Source of the DNA: Gammaproteobacteria bacterium | Lineage (GTDB): Bacteria; Pseudomonadota; Gammaproteobacteria; DSM-16500 | DNA length: 48,795 bases | Assembly (NCBI GenBank): GCA_031291255.1 | Contig: JARLJN010000054.1 | Coordinates: 1-48,795, forward strand | Direction of reading: 5' to 3' | Part shown: in pieces, positions 17,040-25,000 of the stretch | How positions within the stretch are numbered: the stretch's first letter is position 1 | Layout of the letters: every line of letters starts with the position of its first letter | Translations under genes and position numbers: made by a program | Notes under the pieces: model-generated | What the model was told of the DNA's origin: nothing | The model's input: the letters and a program-made list of their open reading frames with translations, nothing else | The model's database searches: none

Positions 17040-18368
17040 CTAGCGTGGGTTTTCTAACTCCCATTCAGGATTTATATCTAATGGTTGCAATGCTGTTGTT
17101 TTATCAAAATGAATAATACAATCGAATTGATAGGTTAAATGAGTAAAAAAATAATGACTCATGCGTTCTGTATCAGGACGATAAATAACACCTATGGCAC
17201 GTTGTAAACGAGGGAGACTAAAGTAGTGATCTAGTTTTTCATGGTTTTTCAAATCTAACAAAAAATTTTTATATTTCACATGATGAAACAATTCTTCATA
17301 ACTGCCAGCTAAACCAGGATTAACTAATTTATGCTGTGCGGGAGCGCCCCAATCATAAGCAGCTGTCACAGAACCATGATTTGTTGAAAAACCCAATAAA
17401 AAAGTCTCCATGTCACCATGATGTTCTCGCACTAACTGCCCTATATTGACCTCTCCTCCTGCGCCCATCTCTGTTGCACGTGCATCACCTACATGTGAAT
17501 TGTGTGCCCAAACAACAATTTTTGCAGGCTTGCCGAACTTTTTTTCTAAATGATCAGCTAGTGTATTTAATGTTTTTAGCATATGTGTGTCACGTATATT
17601 CCACGACGACACTCTTCCTTCAAACATAGAACGATAATAGTTTTCAGCATCCTCTACTAAACGAGCATTTTGCGCAGCATAAAAAAATTCATCACCTGCT
17701 ATTGCATCATGATGTACGTATTCAAATGCATGATGTTGAAGATCCAGTACTTGTTCTATGGCTTCATTAATGCAGGGCTGTTTTAAACCTTCATTAATTA
17801 AATAACCATAGGTTTGAGGATCACCGCCTAAATGATCGAAGCACGCATATCGTTTGCGAGCACGCTCTGCAGCTTCTGGATCGACTGTCGCTAAATAATT
17901 GATAACTGCTTGCATAGAACTGTTTAAACTATATAAATCCAAACCATAAAAACCAATTTTTTGCGCAGGAGATACGAGCTCATCATTGTAGGTACGCAGC
18001 CATTGAAAAAATGGCGTTAAGGTTGTGTTACGCCACATCCAAGTTGGAAATCGTTTGAATTCAGATAAAGATTCTTTCCAATCACTTTTATCGCCTACAC
18101 CTTGTAAATATCGGTGTATGCGATAAGCATCTGGCCAGTCACCTTCGATAGCAACAGCCATAAAGCCTTTTTTCATGATTAATTGTTGGGTTATTTCCGC
18201 GCGTGCTTGATAGAATTCGTGTGTTCCATGACTCTCTTCGCCTATTAAAACAAAGCGTGCATCGCCTATTTTATCTAAGAGTGAAGCATATTTATTTTCA
18301 TTGTCAGTAAGAGGTTCTACAGCCTCATTTAACACGTCAACTAACTTTTGATTTATGTCATGATGCAT
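17040..18368 (-). CDS. Erythromycin-esterase-like protein (EreA/EreB family)
   Basis: The 442-residue protein carries the family signatures FVLIGEESHGTHEFYQ (Glu44, Glu45, His47, His50) and AVAIEGDWPDAYRIHRY (Glu75), followed by WAHNSHVGDARATEMG near residue 300. These correspond to the metal-independent esterase active site of EreA/EreB. Most chromosomal members are not proven macrolide esterases, and succinoglycan-biosynthesis-type homologues exist, so the substrate is unknown. The start has a strong ribosome site (GGAGGG). The gene leads a two-gene operon with the phosphoribosyltransferase. It is divergent from the inverse-autotransporter operon across a 120-base promoter region. Confidence 0.88.
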   Translation of the reverse strand: MHHDINQKLVDVLNEAVEPLTDNENKYASLLDKIGDARFVLIGEESHGTHEFYQARAEITQQLIMKKGFMAVAIEGDWPDAYRIHRYLQGVGDKSDWKESLSEFKRFPTWMWRNTTLTPFFQWLRTYNDELVSPAQKIGFYGLDLYSLNSSMQAVINYLATVDPEAAERARKRYACFDHLGGDPQTYGYLINEGLKQPCINEAIEQVLDLQHHAFEYVHHDAIAGDEFFYAAQNARLVEDAENYYRSMFEGRVSSWNIRDTHMLKTLNTLADHLEKKFGKPAKIVVWAHNSHVGDARATEMGAGGEVNIGQLVREHHGDMETFLLGFSTNHGSVTAAYDWGAPAQHKLVNPGLAGSYEELFHHVKYKNFLLDLKNHEKLDHYFSLPRLQRAIGVIYRPDTERMSHYFFTHLTYQFDCIIHFDKTTALQPLDINPEWELENPR

Positions 18369-18488
18369 GAGAGCCCTCCTTCCATGGTATTCATAACCAT
18401 ATCACAATTCATCTTGAAAAAATAAGATGGATAATTGAATGATTATAAATTATCATTTACTTACATTTAGTAAGACAAGGAGAAAGTC

Positions 18489-19430
18489 ATGCTAGGAAAG
18501 CGTACTAAACGTACTTTAATATTTGCTGCAAGTATTGCCGTTACATGCCAAGCATTAGCTCATGCTACTCATACATCAACTCAACAAGCAATTGATGTAT
18601 CAAAGCAAATGGCTGACACATTTTTCAATAAAGCATTCAACTCAACAAACAAACCTGATTGGGCCACTCGTACTGATGTCACTTATGATATCCAGACTAA
18701 ACACGTACCCATCACTGGTGTTGAAACCATACAACCTCTGTTTGAAACTAACTTGCATACCTTATTTTGGCAGGGTCGCGCTTCTTATCTCAGCGGCACT
18801 GGTACTGGAAACTTAGGTCTAGGTTATCGATATTTAAGAGATGATAAACAATTAATGTGGGGCATAAATACGTTTTATGACCAAACCTTTCATTACGGTC
18901 ATCAACGTGTAGGGCTGGGCGGTGAATTATTCACTCCTTTCGTGACCGCGCGTGCTAACTATTACGATGCGGTTAGCGGAAAAAAGAGAGTCGGTACCGT
19001 AGGCAATATAACAGATTATGAACGTGCATTAAGCGGTGTTGATGCTGGCATTGAAACACCTATGCCTTACGCTTCATGGATGCGCTTTACAGCACTGGGT
19101 TATCACTGGAACGGTAAAACAAAGTCCGATATCAATGGTGGTTCACTCGGTTTCCGCGCATTTCCTGCAAGACAATTAGAAATTGACGGTGGCGTAGCTT
19201 ACGATAATGATAAACATACGCAAGCATTTCTTAAATTGAATTACTATTTAGGATCCGCAGCATTTATCGAAAACAGCGCAACTACACCACATGATCACAG
19301 CACGTTTGCAGCACAAAATCTTGAAAATATGCGTCTGCAAAAAGTTATTCGTAACAACAATGTCGTAGTTGAAAAATCAAGCGCAATCACACCTGTAGCT
19401 CCTGGAATCAATATTGGTAGAGGGAATTAA
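18489..19430 (+). CDS. Stand-alone inverse autotransporter beta-barrel protein
   Basis: The 313-residue precursor has a signal peptide (residues 1-25, ending ALAHA). Residues 30-270 match the intimin/invasin-type barrel: a helix-like start (QMADTFFNKAF), then LFETNLHTLFWQGRASY, GNLGLGYRYLRDDKQLMWGIN, FYDQTFHYGHQRVGLGGEL and further strands to LKLNYYLG. In intimin and invasin this barrel exports a C-terminal chain of Ig-like passenger domains. Here the protein ends about 45 residues after the barrel, so there is no passenger. It has a perfect AGGAGAAA ribosome site. The next gene starts two bases after its stop, so the pair is one operon. The barrel could work as a porin-like or adhesin-like surface protein, or serve the exported neighbour. 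Confidence 0.85.
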   Translation: MLGKRTKRTLIFAASIAVTCQALAHATHTSTQQAIDVSKQMADTFFNKAFNSTNKPDWATRTDVTYDIQTKHVPITGVETIQPLFETNLHTLFWQGRASYLSGTGTGNLGLGYRYLRDDKQLMWGINTFYDQTFHYGHQRVGLGGELFTPFVTARANYYDAVSGKKRVGTVGNITDYERALSGVDAGIETPMPYASWMRFTALGYHWNGKTKSDINGGSLGFRAFPARQLEIDGGVAYDNDKHTQAFLKLNYYLGSAAFIENSATTPHDHSTFAAQNLENMRLQKVIRNNNVVVEKSSAITPVAPGINIGRGN

Positions 19431-19432
19431 CA

Positions 19433-20116
19433 ATGAAAGTCAATAAAATATTACGAATGAGCGCATTGTTAGCGTCTGGCTTATGCATAGCCAGCACCAG
19501 TTATGCAGCAACATTTGCAGGAAATGCAACACCCACTCAATATTTAGTTAACGTGAGTAATGTCGCATTTCATAAAGTAGGTGATCCTGCAGGCACGTTT
19601 ATCCCTTATGCGAGTGATGCTGGTCAATTTGATATTGCATCTGTTCCACCTAATGGCAATGCTGGTCTATTAAGTTCAACAGGCACTTTACCGTCAGGAA
19701 CGTATGATCAAATTCGTTTTAATGTTTCAAAAACAATGCAATTGAATGGGGCTTCTAATGGAAACCTAGGAAATGGATCACCCTGCAGAACTGTGACACC
19801 CGCTGTTGCTCTTAACAACCCTCTTGGTGATAACAGCGTTAGCGTGGCTTATTTGGGTTCAACAGATGGTGCAACACCGCAACTTGAAACAACAACTGTA
19901 CCATCAGGTTCTGCTGTAACATTACCATCGGGCTATACCGATTTAGGTAATTCGTTACAAGGCATAGTCCCTGTTAATTTTACAGTGACAAATGACGTAG
20001 CTCCTACCACGAGTATTAAGATTAACGTAACGAATGCGATGATGTTTACGCCAACGGGTGTGGGAACATGTGCTGTATTCCCAGGGCCGCCATCTATCAC
20101 TATCAGTGTTGCTTAA
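19433..20116 (+). CDS. Exported beta-rich protein, partner of the inverse autotransporter barrel
   Basis: The 227-residue precursor has a clear Sec signal peptide (hydrophobic SALLASGLCIA, cleavage near SYA-ATF at 25/26). The mature part is rich in Thr, Ser, Asn, Gly and Pro with alternating beta patterns, and the two cysteines of CRTVTP and GTCAVF could form a disulfide. GTYDQIRFNVSKTMQL recalls the YdxIRL pattern of some DUF4382-like exported domains, but I do not claim membership. It starts two bases after the barrel gene and is followed by a strong terminator, so it must be expressed with it. A secreted or surface-attached subunit is the simplest idea. No known name. Confidence 0.7.
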   Translation: MKVNKILRMSALLASGLCIASTSYAATFAGNATPTQYLVNVSNVAFHKVGDPAGTFIPYASDAGQFDIASVPPNGNAGLLSSTGTLPSGTYDQIRFNVSKTMQLNGASNGNLGNGSPCRTVTPAVALNNPLGDNSVSVAYLGSTDGATPQLETTTVPSGSAVTLPSGYTDLGNSLQGIVPVNFTVTNDVAPTTSIKINVTNAMMFTPTGVGTCAVFPGPPSITISVA

Positions 20117-20130
20117 GAATGAAATTATAA

Positions 20131-20172
20131 CCCTCCTCTCCTCCCATATCATGGGAAGAGAGGGGGATTTTT
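20131..20172 (+). terminator. Rho-independent terminator of the barrel operon
   Basis: A long stem (CCCTCCTCTCCTCCCAT pairing with ATGGGAAGAGAGGGGG) with a three-base loop is followed by ATTTTT. It lies 15 bases after the stop of the exported protein and just before the convergent hydrolase stop, so it may act on both strands. Confidence 0.85.
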
Positions 20173-20175
20173 GAA

Positions 20176-20841
20176 TCACTCCCCTAAATATTTCACAAAC
20201 CACGCTTTTGCCAACCGTGCAACTTCATCCAATGTTCCAGGTTCTTCGAAAAGATGTGTGGCGCCAGGAATAATTTCCAACTCTTTAACACAATGCATTT
20301 TTGACATGGCTGATTCATTCATTTCTATCACAGCTTCATCATTACCACCCACAATGAGCAATGTAGGTGCTTGCACATGAGACAAAGATACACCTGCCAA
20401 ATCAGGTCTGCCACCTCGCGATACCACAGCTTTGACAGTTATTGATTCTTTTGCAGCTGCAACAAGAGCTGCGCCGCCACCTGTACTTGCACCGAAATAT
20501 CCTAACTTTAAATCATGTGTGACCAATTGTTTTAAGCACCAATGTGTAGTATCAATTAAACGTGATGCAAGGAATTCAATATCAAAACGTAACTCTCGTG
20601 TTTGGTCATCAATCTCTTCTTCTTCCGGCGTCAATAAATCAAAGAGTAGTGTTGCAAGCTTAGCTTGATTTAACACTTTCGCTACATGCTGATTGCGCGT
20701 GCTAAATCGACTGCTGCCACTGCCATGCACAAATAGCACTAAACCTTTCGCGCCTTGTGGAATATGCAATAATCCATCGAGATGAACTTTGTTGCTGGGA
20801 ATAATAACAGGATGTTCGGTATCGGATGTGAAATTCGTCAT
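20176..20841 (-). CDS. Dienelactone-hydrolase-like alpha/beta hydrolase
   Basis: The 221-residue alpha/beta hydrolase has the oxyanion strand LVLFVHGSGSSRFS at residues 34-47, the nucleophile elbow GASTGG with Ser119, an acid in LLIVGGNDEAV and the catalytic His in PGATHLFEEPG. It belongs to the group of small hydrolases commonly adjacent to, or fused with, COG1926 phosphoribosyltransferases. Here it is separated from that gene by the barrel operon. The natural substrate is unknown. The start has an AAGGA ribosome site. It runs towards the barrel operon and shares the terminator at 20131. Confidence 0.85.
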   Translation of the reverse strand: MTNFTSDTEHPVIIPSNKVHLDGLLHIPQGAKGLVLFVHGSGSSRFSTRNQHVAKVLNQAKLATLLFDLLTPEEEEIDDQTRELRFDIEFLASRLIDTTHWCLKQLVTHDLKLGYFGASTGGGAALVAAAKESITVKAVVSRGGRPDLAGVSLSHVQAPTLLIVGGNDEAVIEMNESAMSKMHCVKELEIIPGATHLFEEPGTLDEVARLAKAWFVKYLGE

Positions 20842-21026
20842 GGGTAAATTCCTTCATAAACTTTATATAAGTGTATCAGAACAGCGTCAACAGTGTTATC
20901 AGCAACAGTATCAGTATTTTTTTAAACCTGAATCAATAAACATGATTAATTTTATATTAGTGCAATTATAATAAATTGAATAATTGAGATATACTGTAGT
21001 TATTAACCTTCAATGAAGGGAAATAA

Positions 21027-22649
21027 ATGAAAAGCAGAACTGCTGATTACTCTCCATGGGTACCACTGCAATACCCTGTTTTTAGAATGTTATGGTTTGC
21101 AACGCTAGTATCCAACATCGGAACATTTATGAATGATGTGGGTGCTGCTTGGTTAATGACATCCTTATCAAGTGACCCTTTCATTGTTGCATTAGTTCAA
21201 GTGACCACAGCATCCTCCCTTTTCTTATTAGCCTTACCTGCAGGCGCGTTAGCTGACATAGTGGATAGGCGCCGTTATCTACTCGTACTGCAAACTATAA
21301 TGATGTGTATAGCAGGGGTATTAACTTTTGTAACTTATTTTGACTTAGTGACTCCGCAAATATTGCTGCTGTTAACATTTTGTTTAGGTGCAACAGCTGC
21401 TCTGAGTGCGCCAAGTTGGCAAGCAACAATTCCTGAATTAGTTCCAGCAAAAGCATTGATGGGCGCAATTAGCCTGAATAGCGTTAGTTCTGGCGTTTCT
21501 CGTTCAGTGGGCCCTGCTATTGCCGGTGTTATTATCATTTACGCAGGATCTGCAGCTGTATTTGCAATTAATACGTTATCCTTTTTGGGCATCATCATTT
21601 CTTTACTGTTATGGCATAGACAACGTGAGGAATCTACTTTACCAGCAGAACGATTTGCTAGCGCTGTTAGCACTGGAATACGTTATGTTTATGCATCACC
21701 CGTACTGCATAATGTTTTAATTCGTGTTGCTGCATTTATGTTTTTTGCCAGTGTGATTTGGGCGTTGCTTCCTTTAGTCGCTAGAGTGACATTAGAAAGA
21801 AGTGCAGCTGGATATGGTTCGCTATTTACACTTTTTGGTGTTGGAGCTGTAGTAGGTACTGTTTTTTCGCAACGTATTAATGCGAAATTCAGTTCAGATC
21901 AATTAATACAAATCGGTTTTATCATTTTTGCAATAGGTACTCTTATACTCTCTTTAACTAAAGATTATTATATTGCATGTTTTGCTATGATTTTAACGGG
22001 ATTTTCATGGATGATAGTGTCATCTATTCTTATCACAGCAGCACAACAAGCTATTCCTTCATGGATTAGAGGGAGAGCGTTATCCATTTATTTAATGGTT
22101 CAATATGGAAGTATGGCAGTGGGCAGTATGGTCTGGGGACTTTTCGCAACACACTTTTCTATCTCCTGGGCTTTATTTATTGCATCCATAGGACTCATAG
22201 TCAGCACGTTTGCAACGCAAATCTATTCCTTAGAAAAAATTAAAAATATAGATCATACTCCCTCACCATCTGATCTACATGCCCCTATCTCATTAGAAGA
22301 ATTAGATAATGAACAAGGGCCTATCATGGTGAGTGTGGAATATAGAATTTCATTAGATGAACTACCCGCATTTATAAAAGTGATGCGAAAAATGCGTCGC
22401 ATTCGTTTACGTGAAGGCGCATTTTTTTGGAAGTTATTTAAAGATGCAGAAATTCCTGGGCGTTATATAGAATATTTTATGTCTGAATCATGGGTAGAAC
22501 ATTTACGTTTGAATGAACACGTATCCGTGTCAGATGTAAAAGTTCAAGAACGCGCTGCACTGTTTCATCTAGGAAAAAAACCACCTAGAGTCACCTATTT
22601 TGCAGCATGTGATGTTTCAAAGAAACGTCCATCGCGATGGACGTTTTAA
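21027..22649 (+). CDS. MFS transporter with C-terminal monooxygenase-like domain (MFS_3 family)
   Basis: This 540-residue inner-membrane protein has about 12 hydrophobic segments between residues 15 and 405. The MFS loop 2-3 signature appears as ALPAGALADIVDRRRYLL. It is related to the EntS-like branch of exporters (LQYPVFRMLWFATLVSNIGTFM). Residues 430-530 form a cytoplasmic domain like the antibiotic-biosynthesis monooxygenase/dimeric barrel fold (VSVEYRISLDELPAFIKVM), standard for this subfamily. Substrate is unknown, with siderophore or drug export usual guesses. An AGGGAA ribosome site precedes the ATG. A perfect 24-base palindrome overlaps the last codons and stop. Confidence 0.88.
   Translation: MKSRTADYSPWVPLQYPVFRMLWFATLVSNIGTFMNDVGAAWLMTSLSSDPFIVALVQVTTASSLFLLALPAGALADIVDRRRYLLVLQTIMMCIAGVLTFVTYFDLVTPQILLLLTFCLGATAALSAPSWQATIPELVPAKALMGAISLNSVSSGVSRSVGPAIAGVIIIYAGSAAVFAINTLSFLGIIISLLLWHRQREESTLPAERFASAVSTGIRYVYASPVLHNVLIRVAAFMFFASVIWALLPLVARVTLERSAAGYGSLFTLFGVGAVVGTVFSQRINAKFSSDQLIQIGFIIFAIGTLILSLTKDYYIACFAMILTGFSWMIVSSILITAAQQAIPSWIRGRALSIYLMVQYGSMAVGSMVWGLFATHFSISWALFIASIGLIVSTFATQIYSLEKIKNIDHTPSPSDLHAPISLEELDNEQGPIMVSVEYRISLDELPAFIKVMRKMRRIRLREGAFFWKLFKDAEIPGRYIEYFMSESWVEHLRLNEHVSVSDVKVQERAALFHLGKKPPRVTYFAACDVSKKRPSRWTF
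22623..22647 (+). terminator. Palindromic terminator overlapping a stop codon
   Basis: AAACGTCCATCG and CGATGGACGTTT form a perfect 24-base palindrome whose 3' arm ends in TTTT. It encodes the last eight residues of the MFS protein, and the TAA stop directly follows. The hairpin therefore lies inside coding sequence at the extreme 3' end. Confidence 0.7.
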
Positions 22650-22679
22650 ATAGCTAAAGTAACTTCTCAAAAATTTCAG

Positions 22680-22766
22680 GCATGTCGTCCCGGACAAGCG
22701 CCGTCCACTTAACTTGAGAATATAACTGGGCTATCACGGCGCGCGATCCGGGACGACATGCCGGGG
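22680..22766. repeat. Palindromic repeat R6
   Basis: Outer arms CATGTCGTCCCGG and CCGGGACGACATG are perfect inverted repeats about 60 bases apart. They enclose GACAAGCGCCGTC and a centre containing TATAACTGGGCTATCACGGCG. A reversed partial copy is at 107-172. It lies between the convergent MFS and channel-like genes. Confidence 0.85.
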
Positions 22767-22801
22767 ATTACTATTAATTGTTAATTTGTAAATTAGCTAA
22801 G

Positions 22802-23140
22802 TTAACCTTTTAAATGAATTTTATGAAAAAATCGATGTATGATAGGAGCAAAAATTAAAGCCATAATTGCAATAAACGCTAGCCCACTAAATAATGCATA
22901 ACATCCAGCAAATATTTTTCCTGCAGTTGATGTCATCGTTGTGACAGGCCCCATGCCTGATAAAATCATAGAAGCATTAATAAAAGCATCTGCCCAGGAC
23001 ATCTCTTGTAATGAATGATAGCCTAACATTCCTACGAATAATGCAACTGCAATAAAAAACAAACCCATTAACAAATTACGTGATAGGTGCAATAAAAAAG
23101 TTCTTACTGTCGGTAATTTATTTATTTTTTTAACTGCCAC
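22802..23140 (-). CDS. Small membrane protein resembling a two-helix ion channel
   Basis: The 112-residue protein has two hydrophobic segments, about residues 23-43 (LLMGLFFIAVALFVGMLGYH) and 77-100 (IFAGCYALFSGLAFIAIMAL), separated by a re-entrant-like loop INASMILSGMGPV. The layout TM-pore loop-TM is that of Ion_trans_2 potassium-channel pores. The loop has SGMGPV where true K+ channels have TVGYGD, so the selectivity filter is absent and potassium transport is doubtful. Related proteins are usually annotated as hypothetical or as two-pore-type channel proteins. It is a single gene bordered by repeats R6 and a degenerate R5-like element. Confidence 0.6.
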   Translation of the reverse strand: MAVKKINKLPTVRTFLLHLSRNLLMGLFFIAVALFVGMLGYHSLQEMSWADAFINASMILSGMGPVTTMTSTAGKIFAGCYALFSGLAFIAIMALIFAPIIHRFFHKIHLKG

Positions 23141-23162
23141 TTTACTCTCCTTATTAACTATG

Positions 23163-23207
23163 TACCCTAGAGTGGATTAGGCCCACCAAGACCTTAATCC
23201 ACCCTAA
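23163..23207. repeat. Small inverted repeat related to R5
   Basis: TACCCTAGAGTGGATTAGG and CCTTAATCCACCCTA face each other across an 11-base loop. The GGGTGGATTA core resembles the arms of the R5 palindrome at 13731. It lies between the Cys/His-rich protein gene and the channel-like gene, on whose strand it could terminate transcription. Confidence 0.65.
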
Positions 23208-23214
23208 GCTGATG

Positions 23215-23649
23215 TTAATAGGTATCATATACATCATCTTGTGTTGACATATCTAAGTCAGGTTCATAATGCCATTGGTTATAGCCTGGTTCATAAGTAC
23301 GTCTGTATTCACAGCAATTATTACTACCACATCCCTGATTGCAACAATTGACACGATAAGCACTGCTGCATACATAGGTAACTGAAATATGATATGAACT
23401 AGGTCTGTGATAACCACGATTGCAAGGGTTTACGTATCGATGACATGAATGTCTATAATGTCTGTGCTGCTTATATTTATGCTTTTTAGCATAGCATGAG
23501 TGTGAGCAATGCGGCCTTGCTGAGTAACATTGTCCGCAGTTATCTTGCGGTAAGTAATCTGTGTAAAATTCTGCACGTGCACTTGTAGCTATCATGCAAA
23601 AAGTCACAAAGGATGCGACTACAAAAATCGAGAAAAACTTACTTTTCAT
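23215..23649 (-). CDS. Cys/His/Tyr-rich exported protein
   Basis: The precursor is 144 residues starting at MKSKFF. I chose the ATG at 23649 because GGGGGA lies at ribosome-site distance before it; a TTG five codons earlier would place that site inside the gene. A signal peptide ends near ARA-EFY. The mature part (~118 residues) has about 16 cysteines, many histidines and tyrosines and few hydrophobics, with motifs CGQCYS, HCSHSCYAKKH, RHSCHRY, NCCNQGC and NNCCEY. Such composition suggests a disulfide-rich or metal-binding envelope protein. I recognise no family. The C-terminus is acidic (DLDMSTQDDVYD). Confidence 0.7.
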   Translation of the reverse strand: MKSKFFSIFVVASFVTFCMIATSARAEFYTDYLPQDNCGQCYSARPHCSHSCYAKKHKYKQHRHYRHSCHRYVNPCNRGYHRPSSYHISVTYVCSSAYRVNCCNQGCGSNNCCEYRRTYEPGYNQWHYEPDLDMSTQDDVYDTY

Positions 23650-23861
23650 AAGATATTCCCCCAATAGCTTGTTATAGCTTATTTTACCATTAGATATTTC
23701 TTTCAGGTTAACTATCTGTACTCAGCTTATCTAATTCATGAAAAAAGGTAGCTAGCCTATTGAATAATATTGTGAAATATTAAGTTAATCTGATTAGGTA
23801 AAAATTATACAGAATATTCAAAGTAGTGTATCTTTATACAATTCTTAATGAGGAGGTGCAT

Positions 23862-23954
23862 ATGCAAGAGGAAGATAACAAGCAAGTGCTGATGATAAAA
23901 AACCATATGAGAGAAAAGATGAAGCCTCAGAAGAACTTTCAACTTCAAAGCTAA
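23862..23954 (+). CDS. Putative 30-residue micro-ORF with ideal ribosome site
   Basis: AGGAGGTG, as close to a perfect anti-Shine-Dalgarno complement as appears anywhere in the window, lies 4 bases before an ATG. The frame encodes 30 residues (MQEEDNKQVLMIKNH at the start) that are charged and basic towards the middle (MREKMKPQKN). It ends in TAA and is followed by a small TCATAC/GTATGA hairpin. It sits in an otherwise empty 338-base gap upstream of divergent genes. No family is recognised. It may be a real small protein, a leader peptide, or a chance site; the ribosome site is the main support. Confidence 0.4.
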   Translation: MQEEDNKQVLMIKNHMREKMKPQKNFQLQS

Positions 23955-23987
23955 GCCTTAACTCATACTTAAGTACGGTATGAATAA

Positions 23988-24881
23988 TTAAATTTCATTT
24001 TTTAAGAGTGATGAATGTAATCCGTTAGTATCGGTAGCTAAATTTTCAGTATTATTAATAATATTTTCTTTTAAAATGATTTCTTCTGACTTTTTCTTTT
24101 TAAAAAAAGCAAAGCAATTGGGTTTAGGAATGTAGTGCGCAAACATGTAAGCGAGATAGGCTGTGTTAGATACTACACTCAACCATTTATTAATTTCATC
24201 TATACGATTATTCGTCTCTTCACTTTCTGCATTACAAGCTTTTAAAATAATTAACGCTCCGCCTACTGCACGTGTGAGCAAATAAATAGTATTAATAAAG
24301 TTGTCATACAAACCAGATTTCCCGCCTTCTTTATATTCTCTCAAATCAGTTAATAGTTTTTTAGTGAAACGCTGTATCTCATTAAATTTAATTTGTAATT
24401 CATTTATATTTTCATTTTCAGCACTTATTAAATGATTCAGTGCATCTTGCATACGCTCAAACTTTTTCTCTAGCTTATCTGATTCACTCTCCTCTTCTTT
24501 GCTATCATCCATTTTGTAAACTAAATTAATTGTGTTAGGTAAAAATGGCAATAAGGTGGGAGCAATTGAAAACGAGCCATTTATAATAGCAGGAATTCCT
24601 TTGGATAAAAGTGTATTGACTTCTGTTGACACACAAAGTATTGAAGTGACAGTATCGTAAAGAATGGAAAATGCTGCGGTATCTGATAAACGTAATGGCA
24701 AATTAGAAGGTTTAAACCATGAAAAAAATCGTGCCTTAAAATCAGGTTTTGGAATATCTTCATCACCTTCATTTATTTCTTCATTCAGTATATCAACACT
24801 GTGTTCATCAGCATGATTAGCAATGATAGTTTTTTCAATAATGCGTGATTCTGTAGTGAGTAGATTTTGATTTTTTGGCAT
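23988..24881 (-). CDS. Orphan membrane-associated protein, unknown function
   Basis: The 297-residue protein is not recognised. The N-terminal 60 residues are acidic. A hydrophobic region follows at about 65-125 (LSDTAAFSILYDTVTSILCV, IPAIINGSFSIAPTLLPFLP). A strongly charged coiled-coil-like stretch covers 128-190 (KEEESESDKLEKKFERM), and further hydrophobic helices lie at about 195-215 and 240-258. A lysine patch FFKKKKSEE and an Asn-rich tail end the protein. No signal peptide. The arrangement is like many orphan Legionellales proteins targeted to host membranes, but that is only a resemblance. It is on the same strand as three other unknown membrane or coiled-coil proteins up to 29208. 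Confidence 0.6.
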   Translation of the reverse strand: MPKNQNLLTTESRIIEKTIIANHADEHSVDILNEEINEGDEDIPKPDFKARFFSWFKPSNLPLRLSDTAAFSILYDTVTSILCVSTEVNTLLSKGIPAIINGSFSIAPTLLPFLPNTINLVYKMDDSKEEESESDKLEKKFERMQDALNHLISAENENINELQIKFNEIQRFTKKLLTDLREYKEGGKSGLYDNFINTIYLLTRAVGGALIILKACNAESEETNNRIDEINKWLSVVSNTAYLAYMFAHYIPKPNCFAFFKKKKSEEIILKENIINNTENLATDTNGLHSSLLKNEI

Positions 24882-24913
24882 TAATATATACCGAACTAAT
24901 ATTATTTTAAGGT

Positions 24914-24952
24914 ATGTAACCCCGATTTAACGTTACGAAAATCCGGGCTACA
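24914..24952. repeat. Degenerate R1 arm
   Basis: GTAACCCCGATTTAACGTTA followed by CGAAAATCCGGGCTAC is a drifted R1 unit in which the left side has decayed and the right side is intact. It lies in the 120-base gap between two orphan genes. Confidence 0.6.
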
Positions 24953-25000
24953 TGTGAATAATATATCAATAAAATATTAAGACAATATTATGCTGAAATT

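Noticed and set aside
17040..18368. Macrolide resistance gene
   Set aside because: The Ere-like fold is clear, but chromosomal members of this family are mostly of unknown substrate; resistance cannot be claimed from sequence.
18562..18816. 84-residue frame inside the inverse autotransporter gene
   Set aside because: Frame-shifted shadow of a barrel sequence with a clear family match.
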